Assembly (NCBI GenBank): GCA_049115935.1 | Contig: JAGDZK010000063.1 | Coordinates: forward strand, 21,273-85,272 | Direction: 5' to 3' | Length of the DNA stretch: 64,000 bases | Origin: Bermanella sp049115935 | Lineage (GTDB): Bacteria > Pseudomonadota > Gammaproteobacteria > Pseudomonadales > Oceanobacteraceae | Shown: piece by piece, positions 25,912-34,437 of the stretch | How positions within the stretch are numbered: the first letter of the stretch is position 1 | Layout of the letters: every line of letters starts with the position of its first letter | Position numbers and translations under genes: made by a program | The notes under the pieces: generated by a model | Seen by the model: the letters and a program-made list of their open reading frames with translations, nothing else | Told to the model about the DNA's origin: nothing | Database searches by the model: none

Positions 25912-26379
25912 GTGTCTGATCCTGTTAATATCATCGAAACCAAAGACATTACCCCTGCCACTATCACCGCGGATAACAAGTGTGATTTTTGTTCGGCTTT
26001 ATGTTGCTCGTATATCACCCAAGAGCTAGATACTCCTCGGACCATGCATGCGTTTGACGTATTACTGTGGCAAGTGGCGCACAAAGGCATTCATGTTTTT
26101 AAAGACGGTAATGGCTGGTATCTACTGAGTATGAGCAAATGCGAATTTGTGATGCCTGATAACCGTTGTGGCATCTATGAAACCCGCCCGATGATCTGCC
26201 GTGACCATAGCAATAGTGCCTGTGAATTTGACGTGCCCATTGATGAAGGCTGTGATTTGTACTTTCAAACCTTTGAAGAGCTAGACAACTACTGCCGAAA
26301 GCGCTTCAAAACTTGGGATAAGCGCTTAGAGAAATTTGAAGCTGAGCAAGCCAAAACAAAAGCCAAACACCTGAAATAA
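25912..26379 (+). CDS. YkgJ-family cysteine cluster protein
   Basis: This 155-residue cytoplasmic protein has the YkgJ (zinc or iron-chelating) pattern CDFCSALCCSY near residues 24-34, SKCEF near 77, DNRCGIYETRPMICRDH near 84-100, then two further Cys (NSACEF, EGCDLYF). A basic helical tail follows. The first codon is GTG at 25912. The nearest ATG upstream (25880) is out of frame. Family function is not established. Metal binding is inferred from the cysteines. It stands alone on the plus strand between the TonB receptor and the cupredoxin operon. Confidence 0.85.
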   Translation: MSDPVNIIETKDITPATITADNKCDFCSALCCSYITQELDTPRTMHAFDVLLWQVAHKGIHVFKDGNGWYLLSMSKCEFVMPDNRCGIYETRPMICRDHSNSACEFDVPIDEGCDLYFQTFEELDNYCRKRFKTWDKRLEKFEAEQAKTKAKHLK

Positions 26380-26414
26380 GCACGCTTACTATATAAGACT
26401 TACCTTGCAAGATG

Positions 26415-26437
26415 CCCAGCTCATTCTCTAAGCTGGG
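26415..26437 (+). terminator. Weak hairpin after the YkgJ gene
   Basis: A stem CCCAGCT / AGCTGGG with a nine-base loop is followed by TTT only. It lies 35 bp after the YkgJ stop. It may be a modest terminator or just an inverted repeat. Confidence 0.45.
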
Positions 26438-26546
26438 TTTGGTGAATAAACACCACCTTCATCGAACCCTCTTGTTCAGCGAAACTCCGACCAACCTGTG
26501 GTTATCATCTATGCTTAAGTGACAGCAATCACTTAGCGAGCTTAAG

Positions 26547-27218
26547 ATGTTTAATAGACCTAACGCGACAATTCTCTGCCTATTACTAGGCATTGTAATT
26601 AGCCCAATGGGTCTCACACAAACCTTTGATATAAAGTTCATTGATAGCGACAACCAACCCGTTCAGTTTGCTGTGGCGGCTGATACCCGAACCCCTATTA
26701 CACCTACTGATTCACATGAAAGACAAAACCAACCCAGTGCCGTTATCGACCAAATAAACATGCAGTTTTCCCCCATGGTCATTGCCATCAATCAGGGAGA
26801 AAACGTCAGCTTTCCCAACAGCGATAACATTCGTCACCATGTGTATTCATTCTCGAAAGCAAAGCGCTTCGAGACAAAACTATATGCCAACAAACCTGAG
26901 GCACCTGTGCTATTTGATGAGCCGGGTATTGTGGTGCTCGGGTGTAACATTCATGACAGCATGATTGGTTATATCTTTGTCTCGCCTTGGCAAGACTTCG
27001 GTGTCAGCGATGATCAAGGGCTTGCTACCCTTAACAGCGAGAAGCCTCCTACCAATTTGGAATACTGGCACCCTTGGAGTTTGACTCCCAACCAGGTAAA
27101 TACGTTCGAGATTAAACAATGGCCAACTGACGGACCGCTAGTCATTCAATTAATGCTCAACAAGCCACAAGCTGCGCCTGTCATGAAGACCTTTAAACGA
27201 GGGTTTGGCAGTCCATGA
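26547..27218 (+). CDS. Periplasmic cupredoxin-domain protein (methylamine-utilization-like)
   Basis: This 223-residue exported protein has a signal peptide (about 1-24). The cupredoxin part (about 70-147) carries IRHHVYSF with His97/98, then VLGCNIHDSMIGY with Cys133, His136 and Met139. That is the His-Cys-His-Met ligand set of a type 1 copper site. Such proteins are often labelled methylamine utilization protein, but no methylamine genes are present. Its stop overlaps the start of the EAL gene (ATGA), so expression is coupled to the sensor. A copper redox sensing or electron-transfer partner of the periplasmic sensor is an inference. Confidence 0.82.
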   Translation: MFNRPNATILCLLLGIVISPMGLTQTFDIKFIDSDNQPVQFAVAADTRTPITPTDSHERQNQPSAVIDQINMQFSPMVIAINQGENVSFPNSDNIRHHVYSFSKAKRFETKLYANKPEAPVLFDEPGIVVLGCNIHDSMIGYIFVSPWQDFGVSDDQGLATLNSEKPPTNLEYWHPWSLTPNQVNTFEIKQWPTDGPLVIQLMLNKPQAAPVMKTFKRGFGSP

Positions 27219-29542
27219 GCATGAGTTTACGTAATCGCATCGTATTATTTTTTCTAAGCTTATTAATTGTGAGCACAATCGCAACGATCGGCTCAGTTTT
27301 GTTGGCAACCAACAACAGTGTAAAAACCCAAGCTCAATCTAAGCTTGTGGTGGGTAAAAACGTCTTTGAGCAATTGTTATTTGAAAGAGGCAACCAACTT
27401 TTAAATGCCGCTACGGTATTAGTGGCAGACTTTGGTTTTAAAGATGCCATTACCTCCAATGATCAAGCGACCATTGAGTCAGCATTAGTGAACAATCAAA
27501 TACGCATTAATGCCGACCTTATGTTGCTGATCACACTTAGTGGTAACCTCATTAGCAGCGACAAAAAAACAACCTTAGGTAAAGCATTATTAAAAGAGCT
27601 ATTAATTTTAGCGCAAACTCAAAACGGTACGTCTGGTATTGTACTGGTTAATCAAGATATTTATCAATTTGTCATGTTACCCGTGAAAGCACCTGTAACC
27701 CTAGCATGGACATTAATCGCAACTCGTATCGATGAAGAGTTTGCACAACAACTTAAAGAACTCACTAACTTAGACGTGGTGTTTAAAGCTGAAGATAATA
27801 AGGATAAAACGGTGATTGTTTCTACAATTAAAGGGTTATCCAGCAGTGAAAAATACAATAACACTGAGTCGCTATCGATCAACAATATACTTAATGACCA
27901 CAATGACGACTATTTAACGCTACCGGTAACATTAGCCGATTCTACATTTTTTAAAATAAAGGCTTATTTAAATACATCTTTAGCGCAATCTTATTTACTG
28001 TTTTATCCGTTAAAAATTCAAATCATAGCCATCGCCAGTATTACCCTTATATTATCTATTATTAGCGCCTTTTTTATCGCAAGAAAAATCACCAAACCGA
28101 TTATTAAGTTAGCGAACATCACTAAAAAGATTAGTTCTGGCGAATACGGTGAAAAAATTGAAGATGACCAATCAAGCTATGAAACATCCAAACTGAGCGA
28201 ACATTTTAATACCATGCAAAAAGAAATTGCCTTGCGCGAAGAGAAGCTCACATTTCTTGCCTACAATGACAGCTTAACCGGGGTTGCCAATCGAAGCTTT
28301 CTTATAAAACAACTAACAGAATCCATTAATCTTAATCCTGATAACCAGTTAACAATCATCCGTATCTATATTGACAATTTTAAAGAAACCAATGATACCT
28401 TTGGTTATGACATTGGTGACGAACTGTTAATTGCCTTTGCAAACGTACTCATCTCTTACGCATACAACATCAAGCAAGTTGCCAGAATCAACTCTGCTGA
28501 ATTTGCCATCATTTTTAATGGCATTAATGAAAACACCGTAACCGAGAAAATCATTAACTTACAAACGATTCTTCAATACCCATTAATTGTCGGTGATTTA
28601 AAATTAAAAAATCACATTACCATGGGAATATCTTTCTACCCAACACAAGGAGAAGAAGCTGAACAGCTTCTGCGTAGAAGCGAAATAGCACTTAATCATG
28701 CAAAAGATTTAAAGCTGGAGTATGCCATATATCAAGATGGACAAGATGAGCGCCACTTAAGGCAAATTGACCTCATTAACGATTTAAAGATCGCATTAGA
28801 AACAGACCAATTAAACATTCATTACCAAGCAAAAGTTGACCTAGATAAAAATCGAGTCTCTCAAGTTGAAGCATTGCTCAGGTGGAGCCATGAGAAATAC
28901 GGATTTATATCACCAGAGGAGTTCATACAACTGGCTGAGCGAACAGGGCTCATGCCTAAACTCACCCACTGGGTGTTAAATCAAGTATTTAGGCAGGCAA
29001 GCGCGTGGAAACATAAAGGGCTAAACATCACAATTGCGGTAAACCTATCTGCCTATGATTTAGTAAGTGAGTTTCCGGATAAAATAGAATCTCTTCTTAT
29101 TCAACAGCAACTTTCACCTAACGACATTATGCTAGAGATCACCGAAAGCGCAGTGATGAACAACCCTGACATTACTATTCAAGTACTATATAAATTAAAA
29201 AAAATTGGCTTTGCATTATCCATTGATGATTATGGCACGGGTTACTCATCCCTTTCTCAACTCAAAAATATGCCAATAGATGAGTTGAAGATTGATAAAT
29301 CTTTTGTCTTAAATTTAGAAAATGATAAAAATGATTTAGCTATCGTCAAATCAACCATTGAACTTGCACACAATATTGGCTTAAACGTAGTGGCTGAAGG
29401 CGTAGAAACCCATGAAGTATTTTCTATTTTAAAACGCTGGGGCTGCAATAAATTGCAAGGTTATTACATTAGCCGACCCATAGATGCCCAGAGCTTTGAA
29501 TCCTGGCTAGAAACATACACCATTCCAGAGGTGACTTCATGA
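27215..29542 (+). CDS. Membrane HAMP-GGDEF(degenerate)-EAL c-di-GMP phosphodiesterase
   Basis: This 775-residue sensor has TM1 near 10-30 and a periplasmic sensing domain of about 230 residues. TM2 near 262-285 and a HAMP domain near 287-340 follow. The GGDEF domain (about 345-505) has its active-site motif changed to NSAEF, so cyclase activity is unlikely. The EAL domain (about 520-765) keeps EALLRW, NLS, EITES, DDYGTGYSSL, DELKIDKSF, AEGVET and LQGYY, so phosphodiesterase activity is expected. It is translationally coupled to the cupredoxin before it and the DUF3034 protein after it (both 4-bp overlaps). Confidence 0.92.
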   Translation: MSMSLRNRIVLFFLSLLIVSTIATIGSVLLATNNSVKTQAQSKLVVGKNVFEQLLFERGNQLLNAATVLVADFGFKDAITSNDQATIESALVNNQIRINADLMLLITLSGNLISSDKKTTLGKALLKELLILAQTQNGTSGIVLVNQDIYQFVMLPVKAPVTLAWTLIATRIDEEFAQQLKELTNLDVVFKAEDNKDKTVIVSTIKGLSSSEKYNNTESLSINNILNDHNDDYLTLPVTLADSTFFKIKAYLNTSLAQSYLLFYPLKIQIIAIASITLILSIISAFFIARKITKPIIKLANITKKISSGEYGEKIEDDQSSYETSKLSEHFNTMQKEIALREEKLTFLAYNDSLTGVANRSFLIKQLTESINLNPDNQLTIIRIYIDNFKETNDTFGYDIGDELLIAFANVLISYAYNIKQVARINSAEFAIIFNGINENTVTEKIINLQTILQYPLIVGDLKLKNHITMGISFYPTQGEEAEQLLRRSEIALNHAKDLKLEYAIYQDGQDERHLRQIDLINDLKIALETDQLNIHYQAKVDLDKNRVSQVEALLRWSHEKYGFISPEEFIQLAERTGLMPKLTHWVLNQVFRQASAWKHKGLNITIAVNLSAYDLVSEFPDKIESLLIQQQLSPNDIMLEITESAVMNNPDITIQVLYKLKKIGFALSIDDYGTGYSSLSQLKNMPIDELKIDKSFVLNLENDKNDLAIVKSTIELAHNIGLNVVAEGVETHEVFSILKRWGCNKLQGYYISRPIDAQSFESWLETYTIPEVTS

Positions 29543-30372
29543 AGTGTCTTTTATTCATCTTAATCTTTGTCATGCTGAACACATTGAGCCATGCACAAAA
29601 CGGAAAATTACTGGCCACATCTGGCGTTGGCCCGGTGGAAGGAGGCAGCGGTGGCGGCTTAATTCCTTGGGCGATGATAGGAAGCTATGCAACTCAAGAT
29701 GAAATCGGTTTTAACACCACCTTTAGCGAAGCTGATGTAAATGACTACACACTATCTTCCCACGGCATAAGCGCAGGTTTTTATGATCGGCTGGAAATAT
29801 CCTTCGCCCAACTGCGTTTTGAGGACAAGCAAGGTAACATTGACATTAAACAAAATATTTTTGGCATAAAAACACGCTTATACGGGGATGCCATTTATGG
29901 CACATATCCACAAGTTAGTTTAGGGGTACAGCATAAAACCTTAATCGATGAAACGACCGCAAAAGCACTTAATGCCAGCGATTCAAACGGAACCGACATT
30001 TATCTTAGCGCCGCAAAAGTTTGGTTAAATGGCCCATTGCAACGCACTGTATTGCTGAATGCAAATATACGCTACAGCAAAGCTAACCAGTTGGGTTTGT
30101 TAGGTTATGGCACTTCTGATCACAATGACGCCGAACTATTACTTGAGCTTGCTGGGGCTGTTTTCATCAACCGACATATTGCAGTCGGCATGGAATACAG
30201 ACAAAAACCAGATAATATAAATGGCCTACCAGAAGACGACTGGCAAGATGTTTTTGTGGCTTACTTTCCGAATAAATCCATTTCACTGACGTTTGCTTAT
30301 CTTCAGCTAGGTGAAATTGCCACATTAAAAAATCAAACTGGTTACTACGTTTCTTTACAAGCTGCATTTTAA
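29539..30372 (+). CDS. DUF3034-family outer-membrane protein
   Basis: This 277-residue exported protein has a signal peptide ending SHAQ and the N-terminal family pattern GKLLATSGVGPVEGGSGGGLIPWAMIGSYATQDEIG. Alternating strands follow, and it ends in Phe (VSLQAAF) as outer-membrane barrels do. This matches DUF3034, of unknown function. The 4-bp overlap with the EAL gene and 9-bp gap to the globin gene place it inside one operon. It may form a pore or a surface sensor feeding the periplasmic components. Confidence 0.8.
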   Translation: MKCLLFILIFVMLNTLSHAQNGKLLATSGVGPVEGGSGGGLIPWAMIGSYATQDEIGFNTTFSEADVNDYTLSSHGISAGFYDRLEISFAQLRFEDKQGNIDIKQNIFGIKTRLYGDAIYGTYPQVSLGVQHKTLIDETTAKALNASDSNGTDIYLSAAKVWLNGPLQRTVLLNANIRYSKANQLGLLGYGTSDHNDAELLLELAGAVFINRHIAVGMEYRQKPDNINGLPEDDWQDVFVAYFPNKSISLTFAYLQLGEIATLKNQTGYYVSLQAAF

Positions 30373-30381
30373 GGATAAATA

Positions 30382-30801
30382 ATGAAACTACTATGCCTGC
30401 TATTACTCCCTTTATTATTAAACGCCTGTAGCACGCTTCAAAAGGAACAAAGCTTATTTAGTCAGCTGGGTGCAAAGGCTGGCATTGCTAAACTGACGGA
30501 TGCGTTCATTGAAGAAATTCAATATGACAAACAGGTATTACCCTACTTTTTAGAAAGTGATATACACCGCTTTAGAAGTAAGTTTATTGAACAAATTTGT
30601 ATGATCAGTGGTGGCCCATGTGAATACACAGGTGATTCGATGGAAGATGTACATGCAGGTATGCAAATTAACGAACATCATTTTAATGCACTGGTGGATG
30701 ATTTAATTCGCGCAATGGAAGCAGTTGATTTACCTGTACAAACTCAAAATCAATTATTAAGTCTGCTCACCCCCATGCGTAAAGAAATCATTTATCGCTA
30801 A
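30382..30801 (+). CDS. Lipoprotein group 1 truncated hemoglobin
   Basis: This 139-residue protein has a lipobox LLLNAC (Cys16), so it is predicted to be lipid-anchored in the periplasm. The rest is a two-on-two globin: SLFSQLGAKAGIAKLTDAFIEEI at the N-terminus and DVHAGMQINEHHFNALVDDLIRAM near 90-112 with the proximal heme His. Truncated hemoglobins bind O2 or NO and can detoxify NO. An exported, lipid-anchored form is unusual. It is the last gene of the cupredoxin-EAL-DUF3034 operon. Its TAA overlaps the TAG of the convergent ung gene. Confidence 0.85.
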   Translation: MKLLCLLLLPLLLNACSTLQKEQSLFSQLGAKAGIAKLTDAFIEEIQYDKQVLPYFLESDIHRFRSKFIEQICMISGGPCEYTGDSMEDVHAGMQINEHHFNALVDDLIRAMEAVDLPVQTQNQLLSLLTPMRKEIIYR

Positions 30802-31532
30802 AAATCAAACCCTAAATTCTGAGGGGCTTGAGCAGCTAGCTTCCAATCAATTTTAGTCATGGAGTGTTGTTCAAGGTAATCATTCGCCTTAGAGAAACAG
30901 CCCGAGCCTAAAAACGCATCAAAGGTTTTACCTTGCTTGGTCGCGCCAAGCGGGCTTGGGTGAGAGGTTTTAATCACACAGTGTTTTTGCTCATCAACCT
31001 TGGCGCAAACATCATGAGCAAATCGCCCCCATGCTAAAAATACTACGTCTGTCTTATTATCATTAATGTAATCAATGCAACCTTGAGTAAATGTTTCCCA
31101 GCCTTGTTTAGCATGACTGGCAGGCTCACCTTCACGCACAGTTAAACAGGAGTTCAGCAGCAATACACCCTGCTGTGCCCATGCCTGGAGATTTCCTGAA
31201 TCAGGGATCGTTAAATTTAAATCACGATTCAGTTCTTTAAAAATATTTTTAAGGGAAGGTGGGATTTTCACCTGGTCTTGTACACTAAACGACAGTCCAT
31301 GTGCTTGGCCTGCGCCGTGGTAAGGATCTTGCCCCATAATCACGACACGTACCTCATCAAGGCTGGTTAAATTAAACGCATTCCAGATATGATCTTTTAC
31401 TGGGTAAACCTTGGCTTGTTGATATTCTTGCTCAATAAATGCCAATAGCTTTAACATGTAGGGCTGCTTTAATTGAGATTCAAAGTAAGCCTGCCATGAA
31501 GGGTCTAATTCATTAATCGGATTCAATGTCAC
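30798..31532 (-). CDS. ung: Uracil-DNA glycosylase
   Basis: Family 1 uracil-DNA glycosylase of 244 residues. GQDPYHGAGQAHGLSFSV near residue 65 contains the catalytic Asp and the water-activating loop. LLLNSCLTVREGEPASH near 125 is the uracil pocket, and TSHPSPLGA near 190 is the DNA-intercalating Leu loop with the catalytic His. It removes uracil from DNA. Its stop codon overlaps that of the convergent globin gene, so any termination must occur inside coding sequence. It is preceded by the YciC-like membrane protein gene 2 bp upstream on the same strand. Confidence 0.97.
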   Translation of the reverse strand: MTLNPINELDPSWQAYFESQLKQPYMLKLLAFIEQEYQQAKVYPVKDHIWNAFNLTSLDEVRVVIMGQDPYHGAGQAHGLSFSVQDQVKIPPSLKNIFKELNRDLNLTIPDSGNLQAWAQQGVLLLNSCLTVREGEPASHAKQGWETFTQGCIDYINDNKTDVVFLAWGRFAHDVCAKVDEQKHCVIKTSHPSPLGATKQGKTFDAFLGSGCFSKANDYLEQHSMTKIDWKLAAQAPQNLGFDF

Positions 31533-31534
31533 AG

Positions 31535-32293
31535 TTAATCGTCCGCGTCCAAATCATTGGATTCACTTTCAAACTGCTGCTTAGATACAACAAATAAGCG
31601 ATAAATGAAAATTGTAAAATACGGCAACACAATGACATTGACAGAAAATTCTAAAATGGCTTGTGCCATTGGGCCTACTGCTACCATTAATCCAATTAAC
31701 ACAATGGCAACAATATAAGCCAACATCACCACGCTTAATAACATGAAGCTTCTGAAAATAAACTTATTTTTCTTAATTAATTGATTGCTGGCTTTTAAAG
31801 CATCAAACGGTGTAGTGCCTTCAACCAAGGTAAAGTAAACCGCAAAAAAGCAACGGTATAAGTAAAAGCTCATTGGCACAGCAATGATCAGGGCCACAAA
31901 CCCTGCTTGTAATTGCTGATCAGCAATACCAGCAGCTAATAAACTACCAATAATTGCAGCAGGGATGGCGATTACAACGGCACCTAAACCAAAAATAATA
32001 CTGGTGCCAGTAATGGCTAGAAATTTTTGCAGGGTCAAACGAAATGCATCCTGCAGGCTATCATTCTGGTCTTGTGAAAACTGATGAATCAACACCATCA
32101 TATAGGCCGAAAAGAACATGCTCACCGCCATCACCAACAAACTACCAATCAAGCTTGGTTGTCCGTCACCCATGGTCAGAAACATCAATAAAGGCGATAA
32201 CGCAGATGCAATGCTTAACCAAAACACTTTATTAAATAAGCGACCATAAAAGTTAAAGCTCTGTTTTAAAATATCGACAGCGGTTGTATTCAT
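31535..32293 (-). CDS. Multi-pass membrane protein, YciC/UPF0259-like
   Basis: This integral membrane protein of about 252 residues has six hydrophobic segments (near 25-45, 50-75, 98-130, 135-160, 185-215, 215-240) and an acidic C-terminus (ESNDLDADD). It is rich in small hydrophobic residues without catalytic motifs and resembles the YciC/DUF975-type family by general pattern only. The ATG at 32293 is a compromise. In-frame ATGs at 32302 and 32323 are possible and none has a convincing ribosome binding site. It is likely co-transcribed with ung (2-bp gap). Confidence 0.6.
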   Translation of the reverse strand: MNTTAVDILKQSFNFYGRLFNKVFWLSIASALSPLLMFLTMGDGQPSLIGSLLVMAVSMFFSAYMMVLIHQFSQDQNDSLQDAFRLTLQKFLAITGTSIIFGLGAVVIAIPAAIIGSLLAAGIADQQLQAGFVALIIAVPMSFYLYRCFFAVYFTLVEGTTPFDALKASNQLIKKNKFIFRSFMLLSVVMLAYIVAIVLIGLMVAVGPMAQAILEFSVNVIVLPYFTIFIYRLFVVSKQQFESESNDLDADD

Positions 32294-32374
32294 ATGAAAC
32301 ATATCTCGAATTTTAATTATCAATAGACTTAAGTATATCGACAGGGGGAAGGGGATGCGAGAGGTATGGGTAAT

Positions 32375-32480
32375 TGATGGGTTACGCAGCTTCCCTTCGG
32401 GGAACTGCTAACCCATCCTACCTCGCTTTATAGCTGTAGGATGGGTTAGAAGTGAGTACAACGAACTTCGTAACCCATCA
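32375..32480. repeat. Paired GATGGGTTA inverted repeats
   Basis: Two back-to-back hairpin-forming units are present. The first is GATGGGTTACG to CTAACCCATC (32376..32417) and the second is GTAGGATGGGTTAG to CGTAACCCATC (32436..32479). A third related unit is at 34244..34279 in the next intergenic gap. This is a short interspersed palindromic repeat family. Confidence 0.75.
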
Positions 32481-32496
32481 AATGCCACAAAGTGAC

Positions 32497-34035
32497 TTAT
32501 TTCAAAGGACGCATATGCGGGAACAAGATTACGTCTTTGATGGTTGGGCTATCGGTAAATAGCATCATTAAACGGTCGATACCAATGCCTTCACCAGCGG
32601 TTGGTGGCATACCGTATTCCAATGCTTGAATGTAGTCAGCATCGTAATGCATGGCTTCATCATCACCTGCGTCTTTTTCATCAACTTGACGCTGGAAACG
32701 CTCTGCTTGGTCTTGCGCATCATTCAGCTCAGAGAAACCGTTTGCAAGCTCACGACCACCTACGAAAAATTCAAAGCGGTCAGTGAAAAACGGGTTGTCA
32801 TCACTACGACGAGCAAGTGGTGATACTTCCCACGGGTAAGCCGTAATGAAAGTTGGTTGATCAAGCTTGTGCTCAGCGGTTTCTTCAAAGATTTCACACA
32901 ACCACTTACCAGGGCCCCAAACGCTTTGTTTTGGCTCGTCTTTGATGCCCACTTGCTTGGCGTATTCTTTTAGTTTTTCAATATTGTTTTCACAATCTTG
33001 AATCACAGCAGGATCAAAATCAGGGTTATATTTAATCACCGCATCGGCCATGGTGATACGAGTGAACGGTTGAGCGAAATCGTAAACCACTTCACTCACT
33101 ACATTACCTTCATTGTCTTTTGTGGTGTTCACAATGTCTGTTGTACCCATTACATCTTGAGCAAGGGTGCGCAGCATGTCTTCTGTGGTGTCCATTAAGT
33201 CATGGTAAGTAGCGTAGGCTTGGTAGAATTCGATCATGGTGAATTCTGGGTTGTGACGGGTTGATAGACCTTCGTTACGGAAGCTGCGGTTAATTTCGAA
33301 AACACGCTCAAAACCACCCACAACTAAACGCTTAAGGTTAAGTTCTGGTGCGATACGTAAATACATTCCCATATCTAATGCATTGTGATGGGTTTCAAAC
33401 GGCTTAGCCGTAGCACCACCTGGAATCACTTGCAGCATTGGGGTTTCCACTTCCATGAAGTCACGATCGCTTAAGTAACGACGAATACCCGCCACCAACT
33501 TTGAACGTACTTTAAATAATTCACGTGTGTCTTGGCTCATGATCAAATCAATGTAGCGTTGACGATATTTGGTTTCTTGGTCTGCAAGGCCGTGGAATTT
33601 ATCCGGCAATGGGCGCAATGACTTGGTTAACATAACAAGGTCTTCTAGCTTGGTAACGTTAACGTATAACTCACCTTTACCTGATTTATGTAATGCACCG
33701 CGTGCACCAATGATATCGCCTAAATCAAATACACTTTTGTAGTTAATTTCTTTTTGTACGGCTTTATCCACATACACCTGGATGGTGCCAGACGTGTCTT
33801 GGATTTGAGCAAACGGGCCACGTTGAAACATGATACGACCGGCAACCGCCACTTGGTTATCTTGCTCTTCAAGGGTTTCTTTATCAAACTCCCCAAATTC
33901 AGCTTGTAACTTAGCGGCCACGTGTTTTCGATCAAAATCGTTCTTGTGTCCATTAGCTGGGCAGCCTTCACGAAGCGCATCTAATTTTGCACGACGTTCA
34001 GCGATCAATTTATTTTCATCACGTGGTTCAGTCAT
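32497..34035 (-). CDS. lysS: Lysyl-tRNA synthetase, class II
   Basis: LysS charges tRNA-Lys. The 512-residue protein has an N-terminal OB-fold anticodon-binding domain (about 60-150, with GRIMFQRGPFAQIQDTSG) and the class II core. Motif 1 lies near residue 185, motif 2 around FERVFEINRSFRNEGLSTRHNPEFTMIEFYQAY near 262-294, and motif 3 GEGIGIDRLMMLFTDSPTIKDVILFP near the end. Length and motifs are standard. It is downstream of prfB on the same strand, the usual prfB-lysS order, but 400 bp of repeat-rich sequence separates the two. Confidence 0.98.
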   Translation of the reverse strand: MTEPRDENKLIAERRAKLDALREGCPANGHKNDFDRKHVAAKLQAEFGEFDKETLEEQDNQVAVAGRIMFQRGPFAQIQDTSGTIQVYVDKAVQKEINYKSVFDLGDIIGARGALHKSGKGELYVNVTKLEDLVMLTKSLRPLPDKFHGLADQETKYRQRYIDLIMSQDTRELFKVRSKLVAGIRRYLSDRDFMEVETPMLQVIPGGATAKPFETHHNALDMGMYLRIAPELNLKRLVVGGFERVFEINRSFRNEGLSTRHNPEFTMIEFYQAYATYHDLMDTTEDMLRTLAQDVMGTTDIVNTTKDNEGNVVSEVVYDFAQPFTRITMADAVIKYNPDFDPAVIQDCENNIEKLKEYAKQVGIKDEPKQSVWGPGKWLCEIFEETAEHKLDQPTFITAYPWEVSPLARRSDDNPFFTDRFEFFVGGRELANGFSELNDAQDQAERFQRQVDEKDAGDDEAMHYDADYIQALEYGMPPTAGEGIGIDRLMMLFTDSPTIKDVILFPHMRPLK

Positions 34036-34157
34036 TTTTTTACCTTAGTTTTACGTAAGACGTTTAACGGGAAACGTAAGACGCTTTTGTTTAAATTCTG
34101 TTTTAGTGTAATAGATTGCCAGCCTATTGAGACTCGCTGCCTGCCAATCTACCTACT

Positions 34158-34279
34158 CGTCTTTCCCACGAATGTGGGAATCCATTTAGGCTTTCATTAG
34201 ATATCAGCCTTAGCCGGTATGACGTTTAAATTTCTGCTTTCATGATGGGTTACGCTCGTGCCTCGCTAACCCATCCTAC
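34158..34279. repeat. Degraded palindromic repeats between lysS and prfB
   Basis: This contains a TTCCCACGAATGTGGGAATCCA unit (34165..34186), a member of the TCCCGC/GCGGGA family also found inside kpsC. It also holds a GATGGGTTACG to TAACCCATC unit at 34244..34279. The remainder of 34036..34314 shows no gene. Confidence 0.65.
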
Positions 34280-34314
34280 TTTTCTATAAAATATTACTTT
34301 ATGTGACACACAGT

Positions 34315-34436
34315 CTGAGTTGTTATAACGATGATGAGAGAAGGCAAACTAAAAACGAGGCTGCGGAGTTTAGTATTCCTAAATGAGCATGCCGAGTTTT
34401 TAGTTTAACGCACTATCATCGAGTTAGTGCACTCAG
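34315..34436. repeat. 122-bp imperfect palindromic element at the prfB 3' end
   Basis: The two ends are related inverted arms of about 45 bp. Both arms, read inward, contain CTGAGT, CGATGAT and AACTAAAAAC followed by GGC in the same order. The element ends two bases before the prfB stop codon. It has the form of a MITE-like or structured-RNA repeat and could also act as the prfB terminator. Confidence 0.65.
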
Positions 34437-34437
34437 A

